From Setoptus koraiensis (lineage: Eukaryota; Arthropoda): a DNA stretch of 64,000 nucleotides. Shown here one piece after another: positions 37,575 to 48,705 of this stretch (the first letter of the stretch is position 1; every line of letters begins with the position of its first letter). The notes below the pieces were generated by a model. That model saw nothing but the letters and a program-made list of their open reading frames with translations. It was not told the origin of the DNA and searched no databases. The stretch lies in NCBI GenBank assembly GCA_048013815.1, contig CM106586.1, positions 13,392,001 to 13,456,000 on the forward strand, in the 5' to 3' direction. Both the position numbers and the translations under genes were made by a program.

Positions 37575-40500
37575 ACAACAACGGTAATAAACAATTTCCC
37601 GGCAAAGCTCCGAACTACAAACAAGACGAGCGACAGCAACAACGCCAACACAGCCCAGACACGTTCCAAGCGACCACGAAGCAAGCGCCCTCTACATCCG
37701 GCGACAGTACAACAGAGCAGCGGCGAGTGACCGCCGCTGCCGCGGCCGCCGGTCATGCCAGAGAAACGACGGCCGCTATTATATCGACAATAAAATTGAA
37801 CGATTTCATAAGTCAGTCAAACGACCAAACCAACGAACTGTTGGCTAGATCGGTGGCGCTGACATCGCCCGCGTATCACCAGCCACTTACCGGCAAGTTT
37901 GAGGGTCATTCAACGGCAACAAGTGCGCCATCGTTTGGTGATCAGCAAAAACAACGGCAGCGCGACAAGACAGCCACGCCAGCAGTGCCGGCCATACAGC
38001 CAACAACAACACCACCACCAACAACAACAACATCATCAACAACAACATCATCAACAACAACATCACCACCGACAACACCACCACCGACAACAGCCGCCAG
38101 CAGCACCACCGAAACGTCGCCCGATGTAGCCTCGTTGCGCAAGACGATCCTGTTGAGCTCAACAACTTTGTCCTTTCTGCCTGGTTCGTCGGACAATACA
38201 ATGCAATCGGTTTTGCAGCAGCGTCAAAATCACGCCACGTCATCGAGCAATATGCAAATTGGAGCGGCCGACAAATTGCGTTCGCAACAAATTGCGTCAT
38301 CGCAGCAACAGCGAAAGCATGACAAGGATAAAATGACATTCGACAACAACGACAACAACAACAACAGCACGACAGCGCCAACAACGGCAACCACAGTGGC
38401 GACGCCAAGACCCTCTAATGACAGTCAAGTGATGGGTGCTGGCCAACGGCGATTGTCTAGTGGCAACAACAACAACAGCAAACAACAATTGGCAGATGAC
38501 AAGCAAAGTGACACAGCCAAAAATGGCCAGATGATGATTGACAATGACCGCTCAAATTCAAATTCAAATGTGAGTTCGAAAGCAGCAGGCAAATTTTTGC
38601 TGGTGGCGCACCGAAACGAGCTCACAGCTCAGGACTACCAGGACTTGCCGGTAGGTGGCCAAAATGAATATGGCCATCAAGAGATGGGCGATGTAGGAGC
38701 AAGCGGGGGGCGCGGACGCGCCACCGATTATGATTACAACGACAGGCTGCCCCTGGTGGACGCGAGTGGTAACACGCAACAGCTAACAACTTATTCAATG
38801 GCAGAGTTTGAGCTGGAGCAAGCAAACAGCAACGCGGCGGCAACGCCATTGACAACAACAACAACAACAGGTGACACAAACAACTACAGACACGGGTACG
38901 GGCACGGATCAGCCGGTTCTGACAAGTATCACGGATCAGCTGGTTCTGACAAGTATCACGGATCAGCTGGTTCTGACAAGTATGACAGCGATGACATTGA
39001 CGACAACGAGCTGCTGGGCAGCGCCGGCTTCGTGGAAACGACCACCTCGGTGCCGCTAGACAATCTGACCACCATCGGGCCGGACGGAATCATCATTGAC
39101 ACCATCACCGGCCTAGAGCTGGACCCGATCACGGGCACCCCGTTCAGTCGCTGGTCTACAATAACCATTGCGGTTCTGATAGCGCTGTGTATGGTGCTCA
39201 CAATATTGGGCAACATTCTGGTGCTGGCCTCGTTTGTTTATGAGCGCACCATCAGGCAGCCTAGCAATTATTTTATCTGTTCTCTGGCCCTCAGCGATCT
39301 GTCCATCGGCATAGTGTCCATGCCATTCTTTGCCATTTACGTGCTCAGGGGCTGGCGCTGGACACTGGGCGCCTTCTGGTGCGACATTTGGTTAGCCACG
39401 GATCACACTTTGTGCCTGGTGAGCATTTACACGGTGTTGCTCATAACGGTGGACAGGTTTTTTTCCATAAAGGTGCCCACTCGTTACAGGAATTGGCGCA
39501 CAAAGAGGCGCGTCATCATTATGATAATAGTCACCTGGGTGGTGCCGTTTGGCATATTCTTTGGCACAATAATGTCGTGGGATCTCATCACAGGCAAACG
39601 CGATCTAAAGGACTACGAATGCGCGGTGCAATTTCTCAAAAATCCCGCCTTTAACACGTCGCTAATAGTGTTTTATTTCTATTCGACACTAATTATAATG
39701 TTCGGCCTGTACGCGGGCATCTACAAAACAGCTCGCGATCTAGCCAAAAAGGCCGAGGCCAAACAAAAGCGAATGGCCAACATGGTCAGCATGCAACAGC
39801 AACAACAAATACTTGCCTACAGTCTGGTGCACGGGCATCACAATCACGACGATCATCATCATCATCACAACGACGACATGGAAGACGATCTCGACGATCT
39901 AGATGACGCGCACCATCACAACCATCGCCACAATCAGGCAACCACCGCCAGGAGGCGCATTTTGGTTCGCTTGGACAGTCAGGGCAATGAGATTGGTCAG
40001 CAAAACGACAACAACAATCATGACGACATCGACAACAACGACAACAACCAAACAAATCGCTCGGCCAACAAGGACAAACAAAGTCACAGAAATGCATCCT
40101 CGTTTGATTTGTCGCCCATCGGCAACGCTCAACAGCAGCACCATCACAAGGGCGGTAAATTGTCCGCTAGGGGCCAGCAGCAGGGGCCAACGATGGGACG
40201 CCAATCAGACAATAGATTGTCTGCCAATTACAACAATTATGCCATCAATGACAACAGCACAAGTTGCGCAACCACAAGCTCAACAAGTGGCCTTACGCTG
40301 ACCGGAAATGAGCCCAGTTACTCTGATCCGTCGAGAGAGGGCCACGCAACAACACATCAGCAGCAACAACAACAACAACAACAGCAACAACAATCTTCAA
40401 ACGACCATTCGGCCAATAGCCGGTACAAGAAAAATATACTGTTGCATCAGCAACAACAGCGACACAAACAACAACAACAACAAAAAAAGTCAAACGACAA

Positions 40501-43500
40501 CAACAATGACATCATCAACAACAACAAACAAGACTCTGGCAACAGTAAACAGGTGATGATTGTAACGGGCGACAAGGCAACAGGCGTGGCGCAACAGCAA
40601 GCGCCCAATCAGCTGCCGCCGGGTCAATCGGGTACCGCGGGCGCGCACCAACAACAGTTGGTCGGTCAGTCGCCAAACAGGCAAGGCGGTGCAGCGGCGG
40701 CGGACAACAGTCAGCTGGACCAGCTCCAAGATGCCGCACGCCAGGCGCTCGGACAGGGCCGGCAATCTCGGGCACCGCACAAGCTCGACAGGGCCTCCAG
40801 AGGCACCGTGCCCCGGGGTATGGGCTCGACGTCGCCCTACTCGCTGGACGAGGACTCGGGCGAGCGGTCCAGCTCACCGTCCTTCGAATCGGACGACGAC
40901 AGTCCCGTTGGGGGGGCCTCATCGTCTTCTTTCAGTACGCACATTGCGTTCAATTCGAGCCACCATCAATCGTTGAAACAGCGCAACAAGCAACATCACG
41001 GATACCATCAGCAGGGCGGCCCCATTGTGGACGTGGCCACGGCTCTCGTGCCGGCCTCTTTGCAGCCGCTGGCGGCCGCTTCGCAAAATACGGGCCTCAT
41101 GACGAAATCCATATTGCGTCAGCAGCAGAAATATCTCAAGTCGAAGCAAAACAAGAAGCAACAACAGCAACAACAACAACAGAATACCCGAAATGTGCCC
41201 GTCCGCAAAACGCTCTTCCTGTTGCCCGGCGCATCGACTGCCTGGGCCACCGGAAGTGCGCCCGTGTCCGGCCCGAACACTAACCCGTCGTCGTGCCTGG
41301 CACCGCCCAAATCGGAGGACCGGGCCCGACTGCAGCCGCTCATACCGCGCTCGCCTATTATATCGCGCAACGAGTACAAAAGTTTCATGATGCATCTGGC
41401 GTCGGCCCGGTTGCCGGCCGTTGCCGCGGCCGCCACAGCCTCGGCGGCCGCGCCGCTGACAGCGGGTGTCGCGGACGACGTTGCCTGTTCGTCGGCAGCA
41501 ACAACACCAGCAACGCCCGCAACGCCAGCAGACACTAAAGTGGAACAAGCGGGCGAAACTCAGGCAGCAGCGGGCAGCGGAAAAGCACAACCGGAAGTGG
41601 ACAGTGGCCGCAGCGGCGCAGTGTGCGCCGAGCAGAAAAAAAGGAGTGACGTGCCCGAAGGGGGTGGCATAGGAGGCGAGCAAATGGGCGAGCTCATCGG
41701 AGACGAACAACAGGCTCAAACGGGGACCAAAGGTAGCCAATGTGCCTCGGACAACAGCGGTAGTGTTACCAATTTGACCGGAAGTAGACAAGATCTCCGT
41801 CAGTCTGTGTCGTCGCTGGCGTGTCAGGGCGAACACAGTGTCACTAGTAGCCTGTGCACTTGTACGCGAGGGGGCGCTGGCGCCATGGACGATTACGATG
41901 ACTCTAGTTACGACGACGACGACGACGACGACGGGGTGGCTAGCAGCGACGACGACAGCCATTGCGACAATTGCTGTTGCTCGTGCTCGCTACAGGTGAG
42001 CCAGGCAACAAGCGCTACGCAATGTCAGCACGCAACTAGTGAACTGTATTGCAGTAGCTCGGGCGCCATCGGCGTCGGGGCGCTGGGGGGACTGGCCACG
42101 CACACCAGCAATAGCAGTGGCTGCAATTTGGAGGATTTGGGCGCCGATATTGGGGCCGACAGGCCGATACTGACCACAAACAGTACAGACAGCCACGGGC
42201 AACGGCGATCGTCCGCACAAGCGAGACGTCAGCGCATGCGGAGCAGCGATGACGTAACAATGGCCAACAAGAGCACGCAAGAGTCGCATAAATCGGGCGC
42301 CACCATGGGCCACCAATTGAGTGGTCAGTTCGAGCGATCCAAAAGTCTGCTGGCCGGAGGCAATCAGAGCGACGATCTGGTCTTGTCGATGGAGGCGCTC
42401 GAGTTGGCCTCGTCGTCGCTGCTGGCCAGCACAGCGGCAACAAGTGGGCCCCTGGACAACGACAACGACAACAACAGCAACAACATCATCAACAATAGTG
42501 ATGCTTTAAAATGCGCAAAAAGGCGCCCTGGCGGTGCCGACAGACACCACCACAAACGTTGTTCAATGCAACTGACATCGGCATTGCAGAGACTGTCCAG
42601 CGAGGACCATAGCAGCGCCAACAGCGGCACTCAGGGCAAACAAGCAACGCGGGCCGGACAAGTGGACGGACAGGCGACAAGTGGCCGCGACGACGCAAAC
42701 CAGCAGACCGATCCCAACAAGACCGCTTGTTGCGCAAGGGAGCGCTCCAAGTCGTTGTATGACAACGGCGACAACAACAACAACGTACAAGCGACAAACT
42801 CTTCGTCTGTGTGCTCCCTGGCGGCCCCAACAACCGCAACCACAGCAGCAGCAGCAACAACAACAACAACCGCAACCACAACTAGCTCAACTAAGAACAA
42901 TAGTGAGAAATGCGCACCGCCGGCCAACTACAACAAAGATGATCGTTACGGTGATGAGATCGACAGCAGCCAACAACAAAAGTTGTCAAGCAACAGCGAT
43001 GACGCAACAACAACAAACAACAACAGTAACAACAACAACAACAATAACTGCAACAATAATAACGGCAGCAACAATAGCGACAACAACAACGACAACAACA
43101 AACAGCATCAACAACAACAACAACATCAACATCAACATCACAAGTCACAGGTGAATATCGACTGTGACAGCGACGACAACAACAACAACAACAACGATAA
43201 TCATCATCATCACCATCATCATCACGGCAAGTCGCATCACGGCATGTCGGGCGCCGGCCCCAGTCTGGGGGTGACCTCGCTGCTGGCCACGGCCGGCCTC
43301 AAAACGGTCACTATTCAGCGGGCGGCCACGTCGGCGGCGGCCACATTGTCTTTCAAGAGGCGCTTGCGGATGCAACGAAACTCGAAGCAGCTAGTCAGAC
43401 ACAAATCAAAGTCGGAAAATCGCGCCCGAAAAGCCCTGCGAACCATCAGTTTCATATTGGGCGCCTTTGTGTTGTGCTGGACGCCCTATCACATATTGGC

Positions 43501-43684
43501 CATTTGGGCCGGATTTTGCACCGGATGCGTCAATATTCACCTGTTTTATTTTACATATTTTCTATGTTATACAAATTCGCCCATAAATCCGTTCTGTTAC
43601 GCATTGGCCAATGCACAATTTAAGAGGGCCTTTTATAAGGTGCTCAAGTGCAATTTAAACAGTTGGCACAGGACAGGCAAATGA
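35974..43684 (+). CDS. Giant muscarinic-type acetylcholine receptor (B-type/GAR-2-like class A GPCR), terminal coding exon
   Basis: Class A GPCR, most like protostome Gi/o-type muscarinic receptors of the mAChR-B/GAR-2 group (family judgement from memory). TM1 is at about 39152-39240 with GNILVL, TM2 about 39265-39345 with LALSD, TM3 about 39379-39460, TM4 about 39508-39580, TM5 about 39650-39735, TM6 about 43440-43515 with CWTPYH, and TM7 about 43540-43610 with NPFCY. The amine-binding Asp3.32 is at 39401-39403. The TM3-ECL2 disulfide cysteines are at 39380 and 39620. The DRY motif reads DRF (39452-39460). The N-terminal ectodomain has about 1,060 residues and ICL3 about 1,230; both are rich in Gln, Asn, His, Ser and Thr, against tens and a few hundred residues usually. 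A basic stretch followed by a hydrophobic segment (about 36157-36240) looks like a signal peptide. The frame is open from 35831, but the first in-frame ATG is 36572, downstream of that segment. I therefore place an acceptor at 35972-35973 (ATTTCAG) and expect an upstream exon. The 7TM call is firm; the 5' end is uncertain. Confidence 0.9.
38903..38983 (+). repeat. In-frame 27-bp tandem triplication in the receptor ectodomain
   Basis: Three adjacent 27-bp units (38903-38929, 38930-38956, 38957-38983) each encode HGSAGSDKY. They are nearly identical at the DNA level, so the expansion looks recent. They lie about 55 residues before TM1, on the extracellular side. Confidence 0.95.
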
Positions 43685-43946
43685 CCAAATCACCACCTCT
43701 GATACCTATTGTATATTATTATTATTATTATATATTACCAGTATTATAATTACTATTATTAGTATTATTGTTATTATTCAAATAATAAACTCATTGGTTA
43801 TTACTATCACTGGCGGTGTAATTATTATCTCACTACACGATAATAATTACAAATTGTGTGATTATTATTATTGAGTGTGATGTCTCTGTGTTCGCATACG
43901 GTCGTATTACTGTGCTATTGTAATCACATTTATACATGCAATCATG
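43685..43946. other. Shared convergent 3' region between receptor and DGAT1
   Basis: The two stop codons face each other across 262 bp of AT-rich sequence with ATT/TAT triplet runs. The + strand has AATAAA. On the - strand I see no canonical signal between the DGAT1 stop and the receptor stop, only a TATAAA-like variant near 43929-43934. DGAT1 transcripts may therefore use a variant signal or run into the receptor 3' end. Confidence 0.6.
43784..43789 (+). promoter_or_regulatory. Polyadenylation signal of the receptor gene
   Basis: A canonical AATAAA lies 100 bp past the receptor stop codon, in an AT-rich 3' UTR-like stretch (43690-43800) of ATT/TAT repeats. Position and composition fit 3' end formation for the receptor mRNA, before the tail-to-tail DGAT1 gene. 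Confidence 0.6.
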
Positions 43947-45503
43947 TTAGGCCGTTATTTTATTAATTACGTAATAATCGTGATAGTACATTAGAATGCA
44001 CAATGGCTGACCGATTATGAGCGTTATCCAAACGGCCACATTGGCAAACTGATTGTTCAGGTACACGGACACAAATCGGGCCAGCGGCAGCTGCATTAGC
44101 ATGCCAAAGAAGGCCCAATATCTGAATATTTGCAACGGCACCGACACCAGATATTCGTGAAAGAAGGCAGACACAAAAAACACTGCCGTTGAGGCCGCAA
44201 ATCGCGACCAACCAAAGGCCATCAGGGGCACGTACAGGTGCCTGGCGCACCATTTGTGTACGGGTATGTTCCAGCAGCGCCAGAAATAATTCACCGATTC
44301 GCTGTTCCACCAGTCGAGATAAAATTCCCTGTCGGCGAATCGGGTCAATTCGGCCAGAATGTTGAGAAGCGAATGAAAGAACAGATAAAACGATATGAGC
44401 CATATGACGTGATTCGGAACGGCCAGCTTGAGCAGCCGCTCCAGCATGTGGCTGTATTGCATCTGACGAAATGGCAACAGCGAGTTGTTCACCGTGGGCA
44501 CGATCCATTGCTGTATGAGGGCCAGCATCAATTGGCTCAATATGATGGCCTCAATGGCGCGTTTCAACAGGAAATGTTTTCTTATTCGGCTCGTTCTGGC
44601 AAACTCAAACTCGTAACACAGCGTGGGCGCCACCATAAAATAATACATGTTTAGCAGATTCAGGTTTCTCGGATACGGCTCGCTAATGTCGTAATACATC
44701 TGCCTTATGCTGTCGTCCAGACAAACATCCGCCTGTCCGGCGTTTGTGGTGGCCTGTTTGGGCGACGAGGTGCCGTTGGCCTTTCGCCCGCCGGCCGCCG
44801 GCACTTGTTGTTGCGGCTCGGGGGTCTGTTTTTGTGGCTCGGGGGCCCGTTGTTGCTTGCCGTTGGTGTGCTCCGGTCGCTTGCCGTCAGTTTGATCCTG
44901 TCGCTCGCTGGTGTCCACCTCAAACTGGCTCCGGGGCGTAATGCAACTCCTCAGAAACGACTGAGTAGTTGGCGATTGCTGGGCCAGGGGCCGCTTGACG
45001 TCCCGGCACCAAAACATCATTGTGTGATAGCTGACTAGTTTCAGGAACACCATACAGGTGACCAGTAGGGCGAAGCTAGTGGCCACCGGATGTGAGCTGT
45101 TGTTGAATATGATAAACGGTGGCAAGGACAACAGGGTGAACAAATTGATGACGATCATGGCCAGGCCAATGTAGTGGCCGGTTGAATTTGGGGCTCGCTT
45201 GGTGCTCTTGCCGGCCGCATCCAATGCAAATATAAATTTCTCTATTAGTAGCGACGATATAATGAATATGTTTAGCGACAGGATTATCTCTATGGCGGGC
45301 CATTGTGATGGACTGTTATTGAGCATTAGTCTCAACACGACAACTGGATCCACTAATATTCCGTATTTCATGACATTTTCCAGGGCGGCTCGGGCATTGG
45401 ACAACACCAATAATATGACGCATAAATTCAATATGCCACGGTAGTTGTTGTAACCGCTCGCTGTGCTCAACAGCGACTCTCTGGCCCTCACAGTTAGGCC
45501 CAT
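43947..45503 (-). CDS. DGAT1: Diacylglycerol O-acyltransferase 1 (MBOAT family)
   Basis: This is an ER multi-pass enzyme that joins fatty acyl-CoA to diacylglycerol to make triacylglycerol. The 518-residue frame matches the family along its length. It has SGYNNYRGILN (16-26), LSNARAALENVMKYGILVDP (34-53), APTLCYEFEF (292-301), RIRKHFLLKR (306-315), LLKLAVPNH (357-365), the signature FYLDWWN (394-400), IPVHKWCARH (413-422) and SAFFHEYLVSVP (445-456). His449 corresponds to the catalytic His415 of human DGAT1. Animal DGAT1 is about 490 residues; the excess is a hydrophilic Gln/Pro/Lys-rich insert at about 170-265, between a hydrophobic segment and YPRNLNLLNMYYF. No intron interrupts the frame, unlike most animal DGAT1 genes. 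The ATG at 45503 has a reasonable context (CCATCATGG), but it leaves almost no N-terminal regulatory tail. A strong acceptor lies 44 bp upstream, so an upstream exon may supply 5' UTR or a longer N-terminus. Confidence 0.95.
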   Translation of the reverse strand: MGLTVRARESLLSTASGYNNYRGILNLCVILLVLSNARAALENVMKYGILVDPVVVLRLMLNNSPSQWPAIEIILSLNIFIISSLLIEKFIFALDAAGKSTKRAPNSTGHYIGLAMIVINLFTLLSLPPFIIFNNSSHPVATSFALLVTCMVFLKLVSYHTMMFWCRDVKRPLAQQSPTTQSFLRSCITPRSQFEVDTSERQDQTDGKRPEHTNGKQQRAPEPQKQTPEPQQQVPAAGGRKANGTSSPKQATTNAGQADVCLDDSIRQMYYDISEPYPRNLNLLNMYYFMVAPTLCYEFEFARTSRIRKHFLLKRAIEAIILSQLMLALIQQWIVPTVNNSLLPFRQMQYSHMLERLLKLAVPNHVIWLISFYLFFHSLLNILAELTRFADREFYLDWWNSESVNYFWRCWNIPVHKWCARHLYVPLMAFGWSRFAASTAVFFVSAFFHEYLVSVPLQIFRYWAFFGMLMQLPLARFVSVYLNNQFANVAVWITLIIGQPLCILMYYHDYYVINKITA

Positions 45504-45547
45504 GATGGCGATAAATTGTTGTTGTTGTTGAGCTGTTGTTGATGCTG

Positions 45548-45556
45548 CTAAATAGT
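45548..45556 (-). other. 3' splice acceptor just upstream of the DGAT1 start
   Basis: Read on the - strand, a T-rich tract (45590-45556 region) runs into ACTATTTAG, so an exon would begin at 45547, 44 bases before the ATG. Possible donors on the - strand are GTAAGT at 46077-46072 and GTGAGG at 45946-45941, giving an intron of about 400-530 bp. The in-frame codons between the acceptor and the ATG are open, so a longer N-terminus encoded by an upstream exon cannot be excluded. Confidence 0.5.
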
Positions 45557-46100
45557 TAAATAAGTGTTAAAACAATCAGAAAATTTTCGCTTAAATAAAT
45601 ATATTCCATAAATATACATAATAATAATAAAATGATGAACATAATCACAAAACAATAACACAGTGATAATTGATTGTTGTTGTATCTATATGTACAACAA
45701 CGAGTGCATGTGAACTTTGTTTTTGTTTCACTTCAAGTGCGCGCATCGGCCACCAGAACCGCTTTGCGCAAGTGACGCAAGTGTTTGCTGTCGTATATCA
45801 TCATCAACCAACAACTAATTGCAAAGCGCCCCCCGCGGACTTTTTTCGTACTCGCAATGGCATTTACATAAAGAGCGCACAAAGTCGGCGTTGTCGACGC
45901 AAACAATTAACAAAACTTGACTTGTTTGCAACAAATTTTCAACCTCACCATCTTGATATCGCACATGCCACTCTTGACATATGACGACATGGAATGAACG
46001 CATGCTCAACGCCGATTATCGCCATGACAGATCAAAATTAATCGATAGCGATATTTATAATAACTCAATAAACTTACTTTACAAATAAATATAAATACCG
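45557..46100 (-). promoter_or_regulatory. AT-rich upstream region of DGAT1 (5' intron and possible promoter)
   Basis: This stretch is AT-rich compared with its surroundings and holds no protein-like reading frame. It contains the two candidate donors for the DGAT1 5' intron and an A/T run (TATTTATATTTATTT on the - strand, about 46084-46098) that could serve as a core promoter element if transcription starts in this area. This is inference from position and composition only. Confidence 0.25.
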
Positions 46101-47000
46101 CACGAGTTGTTGAGCCTCCGTCTGCGTGTTGCGTAACCCGTTCAAGTGCGCAATTACGCGTGCCGTATAACCCGTTTGGGCGCTCTTTCGGCCGGCCCGA
46201 ACGAGTCAGCAATATCGCACCCTCGTCAGAGGCGCCTATTTTGCTGTCCTCAAGTATCGCGCGGTTGCTGCCAACATCCAAATTGTTATTGCACACTCTC
46301 CAACTCCCCAACCGGATTCGGCCTGAATATCCGCCCATTCCGGTTTGTGTGCGCATCGCAAAAGGTTCCGGCGCATCAGATAACAAACAAACAAACAGAA
46401 ATAGAAATAAATAAAAGAAATGAAATGAAAAAATCGTTTATAAGAATTGAAAAATATCTGCGTCAGTTTGAACTTGTCCAGCTTGTGTCGAGACGCTCTG
46501 GCAGCTTGACGCGAGCTTCTGGAATTGTGCGCTGGAGGGCTATTTCAAGCGCAATATTCAAACAGACAATGTTACGCTGGCTTGTGTGTGTTCCTCCGAC
46601 AAGTTGCAAGTTGTAGCTCGAGTCGCTGATTACAGATGGCGCTTCAGAGTGCGCATCGCTGCCATCTTGGCAAGCGCATTCTACACAGTACAGTATGATA
46701 ATGTGAGAGTAAGTATGTATCACAAGCAGCAGCAACAGCAATACAACAACACGCCAGACGGTGGCGCAACGCAACCGGATGTAATCTCGTAATAATGGCG
46801 ATGATGGATGACTTCGTCAAGTCGCTATGAGGGGGGATTAGGCAATACTTAGTTATACAGTCGTAATAGAGTTATCGTCCATTTGACTTGTGATGTCTCT
46901 GACATTGGTATTCTCATTAACGAGCAACTGGAGGCAAGGTCACGGACAAGAGTTGCCAGAAGCATGCGATTGTCATGCACTCACGCGATCCGATTGCCCG

Positions 47001-47080
47001 ACTCGCCGATGTCTGACGAGACTCGCCGATGTCTGACGAGACTCGCCGATGTCTGACGAGACTGGCCGATGTCTGACGAG
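47001..47080. repeat. 20-bp tandem repeat, 4 copies
   Basis: Four contiguous 20-bp units (ACTCGCCGATGTCTGACGAG) from 47001. The last has GG for CG. Confidence 0.95.
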
Positions 47081-47518
47081 ACCAGACGGGCCCGGCCGAC
47101 CGTGGGCGCCGTTAGCCGTCGCCCTCAGCCGGCCCACTCTGGCACTGGCGGTACCGGGGTACTGCCAGTGTCAGGTAGCCGAGTCTTCGGGTCCAAATTG
47201 GGCTCGCGTCACACGAGCCCAAAAATGAAATTTTTCACCTTAGTGCCGCAAGCCGCAAAACGCTCGGGTATTTGTGAGTAACAAGTTGGTTTTTGGCCGC
47301 TAACAAGTGTGCCAGTCGAGAGGCAAAATGACCATCGATGCCACTGCAATGTGTGGACATGAGTGATCACGTTAGCGTCAAACGAATCGCCAAAGAATCG
47401 GCTCCAACGGCCGATCAGCTGTTGCCTGTGGGACCCATTACATTACCGGTAACAGACGAACAGGAGCGCCCGTACTGTTAGCCAAAGTTTGTGCGAATGA
47501 CAAACGACATTTTGTCAT

Positions 47519-47584
47519 CCGTTGTTGTTGTTGCTGTTGTTGTTGCTGTTGTTGCTGTTGTTGCTGTTGCCGTTGTCGTTGTTG
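47519..47584. repeat. GTT/GCT triplet array
   Basis: Mixed GTT and GCT trinucleotides. On the - strand they read as CAA/CAG, the same units that encode polyglutamine in the two + strand genes. Confidence 0.9.
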
Positions 47585-48252
47585 TGCCAAGTATAAGCTG
47601 GTTGCTGTTTCGCTTGAGTGGTTGCAAATGGCCCCCATGGCAAGCTGGCCGCACGTAGACACGCCATGTATCATGCTAATCTGGGCCGGGCGCAACGCAA
47701 ATCTATCTATCGCCCCTATCTATTGCTAGGCTATGTAATGCGCTCATTAGTGGGTCTCATATGAGCCTCGCTCGCCTGTCATGTTGTTGGCCGTTGTTGT
47801 CCACCGGCGAGCTTGTCTTTGCAACCAGTTACGCAACTAACTGCCGGTTTGCATACTGCCATAGGCTTACCATATTTGCCATAGACGACATTCACTACAG
47901 ATTGTGGCGCCCTCTTACCAGAGCGACCCTTCGCCCAAACTTGGCAATGTTTGCATGTTTGAACACCGAGCTGTGGGGCGAATCGATCGTGAATCGAAAT
48001 ACAAAGACCTATTAATTTATGAGTCTCATCATGATTGCGTTTTAGTTACTGTCCAGCAGCAACTATTGCGTAATCTCAACAACGACAACAGCGCCGTGAT
48101 GTGTGGTGGCCATAATAGTGGCAATATACGTTATGTAATAAAATAAATAATAATAATAATAATATAAAAAAAAACTGGCGCCAGTGTCGCGCAAGCATAT
48201 GACACGACAGCGAGGCGGCATCGTGCGCCAGCGATAATATAATACAACACAA

Positions 48253-48309
48253 CAATATGTGATATAATATATATCACATATTGTGATATATATATATATA
48301 TATATATAT
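48253..48309. repeat. 14-bp perfect palindrome (3-nt spacer) and (AT)n tract
   Basis: CAATATGTGATATA at 48253-48266 pairs exactly with TATATCACATATTG at 48270-48283, followed by a TA run to 48309. Confidence 0.95.
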
Positions 48310-48705
48310 GAGCGAGTGCCTGTGTCGCTACTGGCAAATATAATAAAAGTCTGACCGTTATAATAATTGTCGTTCGCTTGATTTAATCATTAGACACTGG
48401 CCCCTCTGGCGGCAAGCGAGCCAAGAGTGAATTAGACAGAGTTAATACAATGCAGGCGCCCTAATGTGGCGCCATTGGCCAAATATAATATCTGGCGATG
48501 CCAGTGTGTCGCTGACTGGCTCGCCTACTGTGTCTGGCTTGTTTGCGTAATCAGAGGGGGGGGGGCGGTTGTTTTTTGGCAGCTCGGCCCACGAGACAAG
48601 CGTGCCCAGAGATGGGGCCAGAGACGCGCAACGAGAGGGACGAGCCAGAGACGGAGATCGATCAGAGAACAATTGGCACTGGGCGCTTGTTTCGCTTTGT
48701 TTTGG

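Noticed and set aside
37338..37756. Polythreonine and polyvaline frames overlapping the receptor gene
   Set aside because: Out-of-frame shadows of the Asn/Gln-coding triplet runs of the receptor.
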